Shown piece after piece: positions 11,584 to 22,686 of a DNA stretch of 64,000 nt. Source of the stretch: Anagrus nilaparvatae. Lineage: Eukaryota > Arthropoda > Insecta > Hymenoptera > Mymaridae. The notes under the pieces are model-generated. The model worked only from the letters and a program-made list of their open reading frames with translations, made no database searches and had not been told where the DNA came from. Position 1 is the stretch's first letter. The number at the start of each line of letters is the position of its first letter. The stretch is from the NCBI GenBank assembly GCA_022575985.1, contig JAKSXM010000277.1, positions 1,240,001 to 1,304,000 of the forward strand, read 5' to 3'. Both the position numbers and the translations under genes were made by a program.

Positions 11584-12046
11584 AACAGTGAAACCATACT
11601 ATCCGTCGATGTCGATATCGATACAGAAAAATAAAAATATGGTTGCACAAAGTTAAAAATTTTTTTGTTTTTTATTAAAAAATTGCTAAAATTAATATTT
11701 GAATCATGAAATATATAAACAAATGCAAAATCAGTCTAAATATAATAGTTATACTAAATCTTAATAAAAATGTTGGTATATTAACGAACATTTTAATATC
11801 ATAACCTAAAAAATAAATAACTAGTTATGGAACAAAATATGAGTTAGTATACCAACAATCTTATTAAAATTTAATGAAATTATTATATTTTGACTGATTT
11901 TGCGTTTTATTTATTTATTTCATGTTTAAAATATTATTTTTAGCAATTTTTTAATAAAAAACAAAAATTATTTGAATTTTTCGCCACTACGTTTTTTATT
12001 TTTCGATATCGATATCAACATCGACGGATATGTTGCTTCACTGTAA
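11584..12046. repeat. Near-complete palindromic MITE, ~460 bp
   Basis: The two halves are reverse complements over almost their full length, centred on ATAACTAGTTAT at 11817-11828. The ends are CAGTGAA at 11586 and TTCACTG ending at 12043. Both termini carry a GATATCGATATC-like block next to ATCCGTCGATGT. TAA at 11583-11585 and at 12044-12046 could be a 3-bp target duplication. There is no coding capacity, so mobilisation in trans is likely. Confidence 0.85.
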
Positions 12047-12669
12047 TATTTGGAAAATAAAAAATTTCTACTTTATCAAAATTTTCAAAAAAATAATAAT
12101 AAAAATATAAAAATATAAAGATATTTTTAATAATTATTTTTTAAAAACTTATTTATACATTTTTATATTTAGCTCTAAAAAAATTTTTTATAGTTTATTA
12201 ACATAAATTAACATAGTTTATTTCGTTTAGATGACACATTTAAAAATAAAATAATGCATTTTACTCAGCAGTGGAAAGTTAATAAAAAGGTCACTCAGTA
12301 ACTTCCCTTGTTTGTAAATTATTTAAAAATTGTAACGGGGGTAACTTGGCTAAATAAATAATTTTTTATAATATACATACATATATAGGTGGTTTTCACA
12401 GGAACAGTATACATAGTGTCCCCTCCATTTATATCCGAAACTAAAGCTATTTTACATTTTTTTTTCTTTTAAAAAGTTCAAAAATAATATTTTTTTAAAG
12501 TCACAACCTACTATGCATATATTGGTAAGTTAACAAAAAAATTTTCTGGAGCATATGTGTTCAAAATGTCGCCACCGTCCACTGTTCTTTTGCTTAACTA
12601 TAAACTTTGAGTATTAACAAACGGCTTAAAATTTGAACTTAAATTTTTCTGTAGGATGCATATGACGTA
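12047..12669. other. Noncoding AT-rich DNA
   Basis: No gene or repeat is recognised here. Confidence 0.5.
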
Positions 12670-13960
12670 TTTAGGAGTTAATTGCCTTCTTGACATCAAG
12701 GATAACCAAAATAGTAATTTAACGAGAGTAATGATTACCCGCTTGGGCCCTCGTTGTCGCGTCAACGGCCTCATTCACTGCCCCTGTCGTGGACCACCCC
12801 CGTCTAAAACCGTATTGCCGAGGAGATATATCCCCTGCTGCTTCTACTGCATTTAAGATACGAGGTTGCAGCATCTTTTCAAAACATTTTCCCGCTGTAT
12901 CCAAAAATTTTAGTGGTCGCCAGTAGGATGGGAGTAAAAATTTTTCACCCTTTCCTTTGCTGATAAGAACTAGTATTGCCTTTTTCCATCGCCTGCTAAA
13001 AACTCCTGCTTGGATGTATGTTTTGTACATCCTGAATATAATGACGGACACTCGTGTGCAGCTATTTTTATAATCTCAGTTGGTATACCGTCTGGGCAGG
13101 GAGCTTTCTTATTACTAAGGGAGATCACAGCAGCGAAATCCCCTTCTTGTGTAAAGTCTGGGATATTGTCTACATTGGTGTAATGCTCTTGGTCCACTCT
13201 TGTCAGGTGCGTCGGAAATAGTGCATCAACGACTATTTTTGCCTCCTCTTCGTCCATTAGCGAGATGGCCACGAAGCCCCTCAGCTTCTTCGTAGCTATC
13301 TTGAAGTCAAGCCCCAGTGGTCGTTGTCGACTTAAAGACAGCTTCCTTTCACAGCGAATCTTGCTTGCGTTGATCGCCTGCATTAGGGATTGCTTAACTT
13401 TAATGTGAACGTTCATAAGTTCCCTTGCTTCTTTGAGGGACCTTTAATCGCCCTTCTTCGCGTCTTGTAGCTTTGTTTGCGCAGCTAAGCATTCCATTTT
13501 CTGGGTTCCACCAGTACACAGGTGGGTTCTTTTTACTGAACCTTCTTCGAGGCATGACAGCATCACTGGCTTTCTTAAGCAGCGTCATTAGTTCAGATAC
13601 TAGTTTCTCTGCGTCTTCCTTACTTTCTACCCTGCCGGGTTTCGCTAGAATTGCCCTTTGTCCCATCGATAAATTTTGTATGAATGGTTCTTTATTCAGG
13701 TTATTGAGGTTCCAACCTTTTGGTTTTAGCCTATATGCCTCCCCAAGAGGCTGTCATTCGTGCTGGATTTTAAAAGAAATATACTGGTGGTCACTCGCTG
13801 TTAACTCCTATGACGTTCCAGTTATTCACTCTTGTGCTCAGGGCATCAGATGCCAAAGTGTAACACGGTGAAAATTCCCGGCGTTACAATTTGCCTCAGC
13901 AGTGCTGAGTTTCAACCATGCACTGGCGCTCCTAGTGTGGAACGGTGTCAGCAGAATATT
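12670..13960 (-). pseudogene. R1-clade non-LTR retrotransposon ORF2 fragment (endonuclease end to RT)
   Basis: Read on the minus strand from 13960 downward. The first part is the end of an apurinic-type endonuclease (SDHQYISF near 13790-13770). An open frame at 13666-13400 covers the endonuclease-RT spacer. Then come the RT blocks KAPCPDGIPTEIIKIAAHEC (13416-12970) and LISKGKG, RPLKFLDTAGKCFEKMLQPR and GFRRGWSTTG (13051-12719). A stop replaces the codon after GNHYSR, and the frame continues to LVILDVKKAINS at about 12675 before ending. The catalytic YADD part is absent, so the copy is truncated on its 3' side, which is unusual for a LINE. At least two frameshifts are present. It resembles the copy at 63065-64000 but is clearly diverged. 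Confidence 0.85.
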
Positions 13961-15626
13961 ATTCGATTCTACGCAGATGGAGCATTTTAAGGAGAATATG
14001 GGTACAGATAAATGGGGGTAATATAAAGTGGGAATTTCACAAGGAAGGGATGCGCATACAAGGTGAGCTAAGAGACTACGGACTAGCTCTCGATCAGTTC
14101 GATTTTGAACAAATTACGAATCGGTCGTACTTTATTAGCTTCAATAATTTAACTATTATTTTAGGTATTTAATTATATTATTTTATATTATTTGTCAATT
14201 TCAATTCAATTCAGTTTGATAATTCAATTTCAATTCAGCTAAATTTTTAGTAATAAAATAGTTTTGTGACTATCAGTGGCATAAGAGGATTTTGATTTAG
14301 TGTAGTGAAATTAAAGTTAAAACAAAATTTCTGCAACTTAGTAAGTTTAATTATATTTTATCTTATATTTTAAAATGGATATGAGATTAAGAATGGAATT
14401 TCGTTATTTTATAGAAAACTATCGTAAAAATATCTTAATTAACTCCGAGGAATTTGAGGAAAAATCCTTGGAAAATTTTAATAATCTAATAGGCCTAATA
14501 GATTCATTTTATGAAGAGAATTAAAAGGTTTATCGTTATAAACGTTTTCGAAGTTTAAAATAAGTTAATGTTTTATGTGTAATGAAAGTTTAACCTTTCA
14601 TTATTTAACATTTTGAATTACCGCGGCCTAAATCAATAATCAAAATCGAAAAAAAAAAGAAACGCGACGGCCGAACCAAGAGACGGAACGGCTGGACCGC
14701 TGGACCAGAAAAAAAGACGCCAAGAAATTCACTCTCGCGCCAGGCTTTAGCGAGATCAGTCGAAAAATTTTAATGTCAAAAAGTCTTGACACAGTAATCG
14801 CAATTATTAATTAATTAGTTTAAATCAGTAAAGGCCAAAGTGCTAGCCAAAGTTATAGTAAATTAATATCTAATCATTAGTTCAACTTTGCTTGTTTAAT
14901 TCTTAAGTTTTTATATTAAAGTGAACAATCACAAAATAAATATTGATCAAGTGACCAGTAAAATCATATGAAAAGAAGCAGACTTTTATTTAATTAAAAA
15001 CAAAATCAAGAAAGTTAAAGAGGTACCTCATTAAAATAAATTAGTTATAAGTATTAAATTTTGTAAATATTAGTTAGTTTAAATCGTATTAAAAGCGTTA
15101 TTATTTAGTTTTTTAATTGATCGCGAATATATGTGTATGAGAGAGAAGGAGTGTATACATAGATTTAGATGTGTGTATATGCCGGTTTCATCCTCGTGGT
15201 AAGTTCTTTCTTTTATATGCTAGTTCAATTATATAATAATACACGAGTATGTTGCCGGGGCATACACACATATAAATTATAAGTGATCACAAGATGGCCG
15301 CGCCCATCTTTGGAATAGCAAATAGTATTCCAGTAAAATTATTATTTTCTTTAATGGCCAGATTGACTTAAAAGTCAAATTATTTTTGTATAACATTATA
15401 AACTTAATTTTCGTTTTCTTTTATTATTATTAAATATCTTCTACTCAAAATCAGATTTATTATTGACTTAGTTACCTCCCCCTTTTCATCCTGCATTATT
15501 ATTATGAATTATCTTCCAGCGCAGCACGAAAGCAGGTAAGGGGCCAGTTCGTTTATTATTATTATTTATTTAATTAATTATCTAATTATATTGTAATCAT
15601 ATATTAGGCTGCGCATTACATATGTA
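13961..15626. other. Mixed noncoding DNA with less AT-rich patches
   Basis: Patches at 14625-14765 and 15170-15320 are clearly less AT-rich than average, the first with a GCTGGACCGCTGGACC duplication. Neither has a recognisable reading frame. They could be untranslated or LTR sequence of an unrecognised element. Confidence 0.3.
14375..14524 (+). CDS. Possible 49-residue micro-ORF, unrecognised
   Basis: The ATG opens a frame rich in Glu, Asn, Leu and Phe, with no motif. Nothing besides the frame supports expression. Confidence 0.12.
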   Translation: MDMRLRMEFRYFIENYRKNILINSEEFEEKSLENFNNLIGLIDSFYEEN

Positions 15627-15790
15627 AGTTAATGGTTTTTCGAACTTTAAACATAAGTTAATGGTTTTCCGAACTTTATATTATAAGTTAATGTTTTATT
15701 TACTTGTGAAAGTTTTGGGTTTCCGAATCTTAATATAAGTAAATAAGTTTAAGTTTGGTCTACCGAAATTTAGAATTAAGTAAATTAAGT
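15627..15790. repeat. Degenerate short tandem repeats (TAAGTTAATGGTTTTYCGAACTTTA type)
   Basis: Three to five imperfect copies of a roughly 30-bp unit containing TAAGTTAATG and a CCGAAnTTT word occur in a row. Confidence 0.55.
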
Positions 15791-16164
15791 CGGCTTAATG
15801 TTAAATAATAAATGGCCTATCGTTAAATATAGTCTTCGTACTAAGTTTAAGCTCTCTGAAGTATAAAATAATAAACTTGGTATCTCGTTACGTTTTGAAA
15901 AGATGTGGAAAAGTCCCAAAAATTAGAAATTTTGGACTTCACAAGTAGCTAATTAAGAAACTCCCAAAGTCTAAATTAGGTTAAATTAGGCTAAGCTTAT
16001 CCCAATGCAGCTATTTCAATTAAGATTAACTAAAATTTGTATTCAAAAAAATTAAATGTCACATTTTGAACTTTTTACTCGTTCTCAATAAATTCTAAAA
16101 AATTTTGAATCTGATAGACTTTTAAACAATTAGGATTAAATTCTTCCTTAATTTGAAGAAAATG

Positions 16165-16863
16165 TTATATCATACCCTAAAAGTGGGGTAATTTTTTTAT
16201 AATTTTTAGACATTATTTTAATTAATATAATGGGCACAAAAAATATTTTATGGCATTAAAAACTTAATATGGGACTATCAGGAACATAAAAAAATGTATT
16301 TATGCTAATTTTTTATCTTAAACCCATTAAATGGGGTAAGGGGTGGATTTGTGCATAAATGAAAAAATAAATATTTTGGGCTAAAATTGTCATCAAGTAG
16401 GTATTTTTGTTCACTATTTACATTTCTGAAGTCGGTTTTTAAATACGACCCCTAGAAAATATAATTTCACCCCCTTTTGCAATCGCAAAAATAATGTAAT
16501 ATTTACCATAACTTTAAGGGATGATATCTTATATTTTAGGTGTCGTATGTTAAAACCGACTTCAGAAATGAAAATAGTGGGCAAAAATACCTACTAGATG
16601 ACAATTTTAGCCCAAAATATTCATTTTTTCTTTTATGATACAAATCCAACCCTTACCCCATTCAAGAAGTTGAAGATAAAAAATTAGCATAAATACATTT
16701 TTTTTATGTTCCTGATAGTCATATTAAGTTGCAAATTCTTTCATTCAAAGATCATTCATATTAAGTTTTTAATGCCAAGAAATATTTTTTGTGCCTATTA
16801 TATTAATTTAAATCACGCCTAACAATTATAAAAAAATTACCCCACTTTAAGGGGATGATATAA
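16165..16863. repeat. Foldback element with ~300-bp inverted arms
   Basis: The left arm (16165-16440) pairs with the right arm (16536-16863). Shared words include CTATCAGGAACATAAAAAA, GGGCTAAAATTGTCATC and TTCTGAAGTCGGTTTT. The centre is TTTTGCAATCGCAAAA at 16484-16499. The right arm has a ~40-bp insertion that itself repeats CATATTAAGTT. Part of the right arm is repeated directly at 16851-16965. No ORF. Confidence 0.85.
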
Positions 16864-16965
16864 AATTTTCTAGGGGTTGCACGTTAAAACGGACTTCGGA
16901 AATAAAAAGAGCAGCCCTGATTACCTACTAGGTAATATTTTTAGGTCAGAATATCTATTTTTTCG
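16851..16965. repeat. Direct partial copy of the preceding foldback arm
   Basis: The sequence GGGGATGATATAAAATTTTC with the following TTAAAACGGACTTCGGAAAT and TACCTACTAG matches 16517-16632 in the same orientation, about 334 bp upstream. This makes a partial head-to-tail dimer. Confidence 0.75.
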
Positions 16966-17151
16966 TTAAAAAAAATTCAAATGTCTTAAATGTGTCGATT
17001 AGGCGTTAATGGGTTAATTAAAATGAGTCCTTATGATAAATCCAAGTAAAATTATAGTTAAAATTAATAAAATGCAGCTATTGAAATGAGAATTGTAACA
17101 TAATTTCCAAGTTTCGGTCCAAAATAAGTTAATGTGCATACTAATTTCTAA
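16966..17151. other. Noncoding spacer
   Basis: Nothing recognised. Confidence 0.4.
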
Positions 17152-17397
17152 ATAACAGCTTCATCTGGAGCTCCGCTAATACCTGAAATACATAAAATTT
17201 CTCCAGGACTTGCTGAATATCCTGGAACAATTAGTCAGCGAGCCCTGGACATTAGTTTACTAGCTCCAGCTCTGAAAATGGTAAAACAGCGGGTCATGTT
17301 CTTAGGATTTCTGGGGAAATTTATATGTGAAAAACACAAAGTATGGACATTACACAAAAATAAAAAACATGCAAAGCGAAAGAATTTGCAACTTAAT
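17152..17397 (+). other. Unassigned open frame after a splice-acceptor-like AG
   Basis: The frame is open for about 80 codons and starts after TTTCTAAATAACAG. It reads through a less AT-rich stretch (SSGAPLIPEIHKISPGLAEY) and ends in a TAA near 17396. There is no in-frame ATG near the start. The composition differs from its flanks, so it could be an exon or retroelement remnant. I do not recognise the product. Confidence 0.22.
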
Positions 17398-18614
17398 TAA
17401 TTAATTATTAACAAGAAATTTTGCAAATACTTTCTCACAAAACAAAACTTAACACAAACACTTTGCACTAGCACTTTGACATATAGAACTTAACACAAAA
17501 CACTTATAACATAAAATTCACTACACACTAACGGGAAATTAATTATAGCATGAAATAAATTAATAAAAAGGAGAAATTTATTCAATTATTTATTTAAAAA
17601 TTAAATAAATAATTGATAATTAATAAAAAATTAATTAATAATAAAAAATTAATTATACATTAAATAAACAATACATGCTATGGTGTAAAGTTATTGTTAC
17701 AGCAATAAAAAACCATGGGATCATAGCCTCCATAATAAAATTGTGATTGCGAATTACTATGCAGGTTTTCAAAATTAAATAATAACCCAAATAGCACAGC
17801 ATTACCGTCTATGCCCATACCGGTTTCGGTCTTAAAATTTTAGTTAGTATCTGAACTCATATTTTAAATTGGCATTTAGCATAAGTTAATGAGTCCTGAT
17901 TTTGGCTTGCCGCGCTGACCAGAGGATTTTTGCGGAATTTTTGTTAAATCATTATTATCAAGTGGAATACCGTCAAGTTAAGCAATAGTGATTATTGTCA
18001 CTATATATAAATTTTGGTTTATCTATAATTAAATAAAATAAAACATTTTAGATTCTCGTTAATTAAAAATTATAGTCACAAAATATCAATTTTGGTTTAT
18101 CGTTAGTTAAATAAAAAAAAGACATTTTTCAGTTGTCGTTAATTCAAATTTATGTTCATAAAATGTGGGAAATATTTATTTATCGTTATTTTAAACATAG
18201 AAATTAGTAAATTTTGTCAGTTTATAAGGATTTTTAAGTCATGTAAGTATTTTTGTGAATTTTAGGAACTTTGACGTTAAGCTTATGAGTTCCCCCCTCA
18301 CTCCTGTCGTATTTACGAGCTGTGCTAGTCAGATTCTGGCCGCGTAAGTATTAGGGATGCTTTATGCCCAAATGGGGTTTCTAAATACTTTGTCACGAAT
18401 TGGGACAGAACTGGTGCCCTTGGTAAAATTTAAATTTGCAGGAAAATCTACATCTTGGCATGATGTAACTGTAGGAAACGCGAAATGGAATTCTGGACAA
18501 TTAATGTCTAACGTTTTATTTCCGAATCTAATTATGCTTTTATTCCTGGAGGAATGAGAGGAACAAGTATATGTCGCCAACTATATATTCTGTAGTTTCC
18601 AATAAATACATAGA
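17398..18614. other. Noncoding AT-rich DNA
   Basis: Mostly AT-rich, with TTAATTAATTA words at 17390-17660. Overlapping open frames at 18357-18580 on both strands have no motif and are not called. Confidence 0.45.
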
Positions 18615-19740
18615 ATGAATTTTAAAGAACTGAAAATGTCCAAGATAAACATAAATAAAAGCATGAATCAAAATGAAAAGAATGATGGTCAGAATTATCC
18701 TGCACAGGATATGGATTGTGAAATCATAGATGAAAAACATCAAAACGATATAGTTCAGATGACTGTTGTCAGTAATTCCATCGACAAAAACGTCACAAAT
18801 CTGAACAGATGCCATGCGACCATCAAGAAATTTTATGACGAGATGCTATCTTGTGTTCATCAGATGAAGGATAAGATTAAAAAGCAGACTAATATTTCGC
18901 TGGTAATTTAAGACACTATTAGGCTGTTCAAGAATAATCTAAGCAAGTTAAAGACAATTAGGGGCATGCAAACCCGAGAAGTGCTCGCCATCGAAACCAA
19001 ACTTAAGCAGTATATTATATTAGCAATCGAAAACTGTTAAACATACAAAGAAAAGGGTTCAAGAAAATTCTGAAGAGGAAAATGATCATGGAAAACTCAC
19101 TCAAAGAAGTCTGCAGGTGAAAAAGCTGCTGCATCTGCGGCAAAACAACTCTCAGCTGCTAGGGTAACCATACCGCGAACGTACCCTAGATTTACTGTTT
19201 TACTGGTAAAGATAACAGATGAAACAGTGATTGCAATGGAAAGAAATGGAGACAATAGGCCGGAACCCACCTAAACTCCTCCCATAGACTTATTGTCACC
19301 TTATTTCCTTATTGGACATTCAAGAGTTCACTGGTCGAAGGAATAGGAGGAAGAAAAGCAAAAAGGCAGAGAGGGAAAAGGATGAGGGAAAAAGAAAGAA
19401 AAAGTAAGTATACGCCAATGGAAATGCTAAGCTTCTCAGAGCTAGAGACATTGCATTCGCGATTAAACTACCAGAAGGGGGAGCGTATACGGATGTCTTG
19501 AAGCAGAACAAGGAAAGCGTTATAGGAAATGCCACTGCAACAAACATCTGTGCTGTTCAAAAAACCCAAGCTGGTAACGTATTGATCGAGATGAGGGAAA
19601 AAGCAGAAGGGCAAACAACCTTTTTGAGGCATTTAAGGCAACAATGGGAGTGATCGGGTACATCGATTGCCTTAATACAGTAAAGGAAGTGGAGGTAGTC
19701 TTGAAAGACGTTCTAAAGGAACGTCTATGAACAAACTATG
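18615..19740 (+). pseudogene. R1-like LINE ORF1 (gag-like) remnant
   Basis: The first 98 codons from the ATG at 18615 are open and acidic/Lys-rich. After stops and frameshifts the translation gives LPEGGAYTDVLKQNKESV, KTQAGNVLIEMREKAEGQTTF and GVIGYIDCLNTVKEVEVVL. These blocks resemble the central domain of R1-clade ORF1 proteins. A degenerate CCHC knuckle follows (CFKYRMGNHKVVEC at about 19739-19780), with the second Cys changed to Tyr. ORF1 would coat the LINE RNA. Several breaks show a dead copy. The link of the first 98 codons to ORF1 is positional. Confidence 0.6.
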
Positions 19741-20095
19741 CTTTAAATATAGGATGGGAAACCACAAGGTAGTCGAATGTACAGGGAAGCTGCAAAGCTT
19801 CCTCCTTCCTCTTCCTTCCGCTTCCTTCCTTCCTCTGCAAAGCTGCCAAATAGAAAGAAAAAGAGCTCAAACACTTTCTAGGTTCAAGGAAATGCGCTTC
19901 GTTCCAAAAAGCGATCACAAAATGATCAAGGTGACTCAAGGAAACAAGCACAGAAGCTGGACTGCAAACCAGCTTATTTATCAAATTCAGAGGGAGATCA
20001 AGGCAGACATTTGGATCATCAGCGAGCAGTATCTAGAGGGTACCCCTATAGATATAAAATACCCCTATGGTATTGAATACAAGATAGTCACTTAA
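19727..20095 (+). pseudogene. Start of R1-like ORF2 (endonuclease N-terminus) fused to the end of ORF1
   Basis: The open frame of 122 codons carries the knuckle of ORF1 at its start. Later it reads MIKVTQGNKHRSWTANQLIY and EIKADIWIISEQY, which resembles the beginning of the R1 endonuclease (typically ADVVIISEQY). It stops right before an A-rich run at 20094-20108. The catalytic remainder of the endonuclease and all of the RT are missing, so only the 5' part of a LINE survives here. Confidence 0.6.
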
Positions 20096-20539
20096 AAAAA
20101 AAAAAAAAGGAAAAACTATTGAGAAAATGTTTGCATATTAGCGAGCAAGTTTAACAAGGGCGTATAGATTTTTTAAGTAAAGAATGTAAGGACGGTTAGG
20201 TATTGTGGAATCAACGAAAAATGGATAAGTGCGTGCATAAAAGCGGGTATATTTAAGTGCCCCGTCGCTGGAGCCCAATACATAAAAGAACTTATCAAGA
20301 CAGTAAACTTTAACTTACTGGCCCTGAGGTTTACCTTTACACATTACTAAAACTAAAGAATAAAGTAATAACTTTGACTCGTAGTTTAGTGGGACCTGCA
20401 ACTAAACAGTAACCGGCTGCGTCGCTCTGCTCGAGGTGGAAATCTCCCATGCTAAGAGCCAATACATAAGGCCTAAGGCGGCCCCGTATGTGAATTCGCA
20501 CTTAAGTTTGGAGAAAACCTTGCCCCTTTTGGTGTGCCC
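20096..20539. other. Poly(A) run and unassigned sequence
   Basis: Begins with an A-run. The less AT-rich part at 20220-20500 gives a short readable stretch (EKWISACIKAGIFKCPVAGA) without a recognised domain, and may be LINE coding or 3' sequence. Confidence 0.3.
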
Positions 20540-21480
20540 CTTTGGCTGCTCTTGCTCCAGTAGTAATATTAATAGATTCGTTTTCTTCGTTGTTTAAGTC
20601 TAGAGGGTTTTGAGAGAGAGCATCGGCAGCTACGTTTTTTTTCCTGGTCTGTAAACTATATCGAAATCATATTGAGAGAATTTGAATCTCCATTTTTGTA
20701 CTCTAGTATTACAGTACTAGTGTGCCTTTCTAAACCATATTAAGGGTTTATCGTAAATTTTTTATTATACAAACAATGACGGAATTATTCAACATTGTAA
20801 AATATGACTAATGCTTCTTTTTCATAAACTTCATAATTTTTCTCAGCGTTACGTATCATTCTTGATGTGTATGCTATTGGCTTATCTTCTCTAATTTTTC
20901 CTTGGCTTAGAATGCCGCCCTATGGCGTATGGACTAGCGTTGCAAGTTAATATGAATGGCGATTCAAAATTTGGAAATTGTAACAGCGGTGCGTTACACA
21001 GATAATCTTTAAGTTCATTAAATGATCTGTCCACTTCTGGTGTCCATTTGAATTCAACGTTTTTTTGTAGTGATTTAGTCATAGATTTAGCCATTTTAGC
21101 AAAATCTTTTATGAAGCGATTATAATATGTTGCTAAACCGAGGAATTATCTGATATTTTTAACATTTCTAGGAATCGGAAAATTTTTCACGGCTTCGATC
21201 TTTTTTTGATCCACTTCCAATCCGTCTTTACTTATAATATGTCCTAAATTTTGGATTCTTTACAAATTCATATTTATCCAGTTGTAGTTTAAAATTTTTT
21301 TGTATTTCTTTAGTCTTTCCATTAAATTATTGAATTTAATAGTATGTTTTTTTAGACTTTTTGCATAAATGACTATGTAATCGATATCTACGAATAGTTC
21401 GACGCCTTATAAACCTCTTAATGTTTTGTCTATCATCCTCTTGAAGTTAACCTAACAATTTATTCCATTTAATTCTTAGA
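20540..21480 (-). pseudogene. Ty3/gypsy RT-RNase H remnant
   Basis: On the minus strand from 21460 downward: the palm box as ELFVDIDYIVIYAKSLK (a disrupted YVDDIVI), then LGHIISKDGLEVDQ, FLGLATYYNRFIKDFAKM and the open frame at 21094-20891 (FKWTPEVDRSFNELKDYL, PFILTCNASPYAIG). After a frameshift come KPIAYTSRMIRNAEKNYEVY and EKNVAADALSQNPLDLN at about 20590. The RNase H start normally has TTDAS and here reads TCNAS, so the first catalytic Asp is lost. It lies outside the BEL/Pao LTR and fits as part of the older element that the BEL/Pao copy entered. Confidence 0.82.
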
Positions 21481-21689
21481 CGATCTCTCCAATTTGGCAT
21501 TATTTTCTTAACAATATAAAAGTAAAATATTTTTATGTTTGACACCTAAAATTTTGAAATTGAAAAGAGAAGGAAAAAAAGAAATAATTTGCACAAGTAT
21601 GTCAACCACTCCCCCCTATTTTTTTGTTAAAACTTTTGCAGAGAAAAAATGGTGAAAAAGATAAATTGAATAATGTTACCTTGAGACTA

Positions 21690-21877
21690 ATTATTATTGT
21701 AAGTTTCTTTTGATTTTACCAAGAGGTTTTGTTGCTAGTAATCTTTCTAATTGGCTGGTTGCAGAAATATTATTCCAAATTAAATTTTTCATAGAGATGG
21801 TATTTAGGTCTTGGTTAGTTGTTTTTTCTTCTTCGGACTCTTCGCTTTCTGATGACGTAGAACCTTAAGAATAACTT
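21690..21877 (-). pseudogene. Downstream half of an ORF interrupted by the BEL/Pao insertion
   Basis: The minus-strand frame reads GSTSSESEESEEEKTTNQ, then ISATSQLERLLATKPLGKI, and stops near 21690. When the BEL/Pao element and one AACTT copy are disregarded, this frame continues directly from the frame at 28077-28265. A single stop codon lies near the junction. The Ser/Glu-rich part is probably disordered. Its location just upstream of a gypsy RT on the same strand suggests it is part of that element's gag or linker. Confidence 0.5.
21873..21877. repeat. Target site duplication AACTT, left
   Basis: Identical to 28077-28081 and directly abutting the LTR end. Confidence 0.85.
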
Positions 21878-22080
21878 TGTTAATAATATGATGGAGGAAT
21901 TGGTGATTGATTTGGTGAAGGATGGTTTTAAGATTAAATACAGAAGTATATAAATTTAATACTATTTATTACGACAATCGTTGCTTGGCGTCTCAACGAA
22001 CATTAAAAGGTGAAGGGATACAAAAAGGCAGGGAGTACTCCAATACACACATACTATATAATACATACATTTACGCTACA
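21878..22080 (-). repeat. 3' LTR of the first BEL/Pao element
   Basis: Exactly the same length (203 bp) as the copy at 27874-28076 and differing by scattered substitutions, which implies an old rather than recent insertion. The minus-strand bases just upstream (GATGGGATAAAAA, 22081-22093) are purine-rich and suit a polypurine tract. Confidence 0.9.
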
Positions 22081-22093
22081 TTTTTATCCCATC

Positions 22094-22686
22094 ACAATTT
22101 TACTTTTAAAAATGTAAATAAAGGATAAATATAAAAAATAATTGTGGTAGATGAAAATTAAAAATTTGACTCTAAAGTTATTTACAGAATGCCAAATGGC
22201 TACATAAAAAAAAAAAAATAATTTAAAAACTTGAACATTTTAATTACAATGCCTAATGGAGTGAAAAATCTTAAAATTCATTTTTTTTTAAATAATTAAT
22301 TTATATTAACTCTAAAAATTAATTTCATACGAAAATTAAAATATAATAAAATAATTTTTTAACAATTTTATACTTAAGATTAAAAATAACAATACGCTTG
22401 TTTGCTTAACGAATTTAGCTAATAATTTATACATTACTTAAGTTACGATATATGCATTTAAAAATAAAAATTATACATTTTATTAAACTATTAATAAATT
22501 TTTAGTGTTATTTAAACTTTCAAATTTAGACATTTTTAAACATAATGCATAAATAATATAAATTAAAACAAATACATAATTTTATGGATTTTCAGTTTGT
22601 TCATTATTTAATGTGTTTAACATTATTAATTTATGTATTCGACTTTTTAACTCGGTTAATCCCGTTTTGAGTTCCACCACTCTGAC
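22094..22686. other. 3' noncoding part of the BEL/Pao element
   Basis: AT-rich with no frame. It lies between the integrase end and the 3' LTR. Confidence 0.6.

Noticed and set aside
13473..13871. 132-codon plus-strand ORF
   Set aside because: Antisense of the R1-like LINE pol fragment.
18357..18580. Overlapping open frames on both strands
   Set aside because: Neither has a motif; overlap on opposite strands at this length is expected by chance in a less AT-rich patch.
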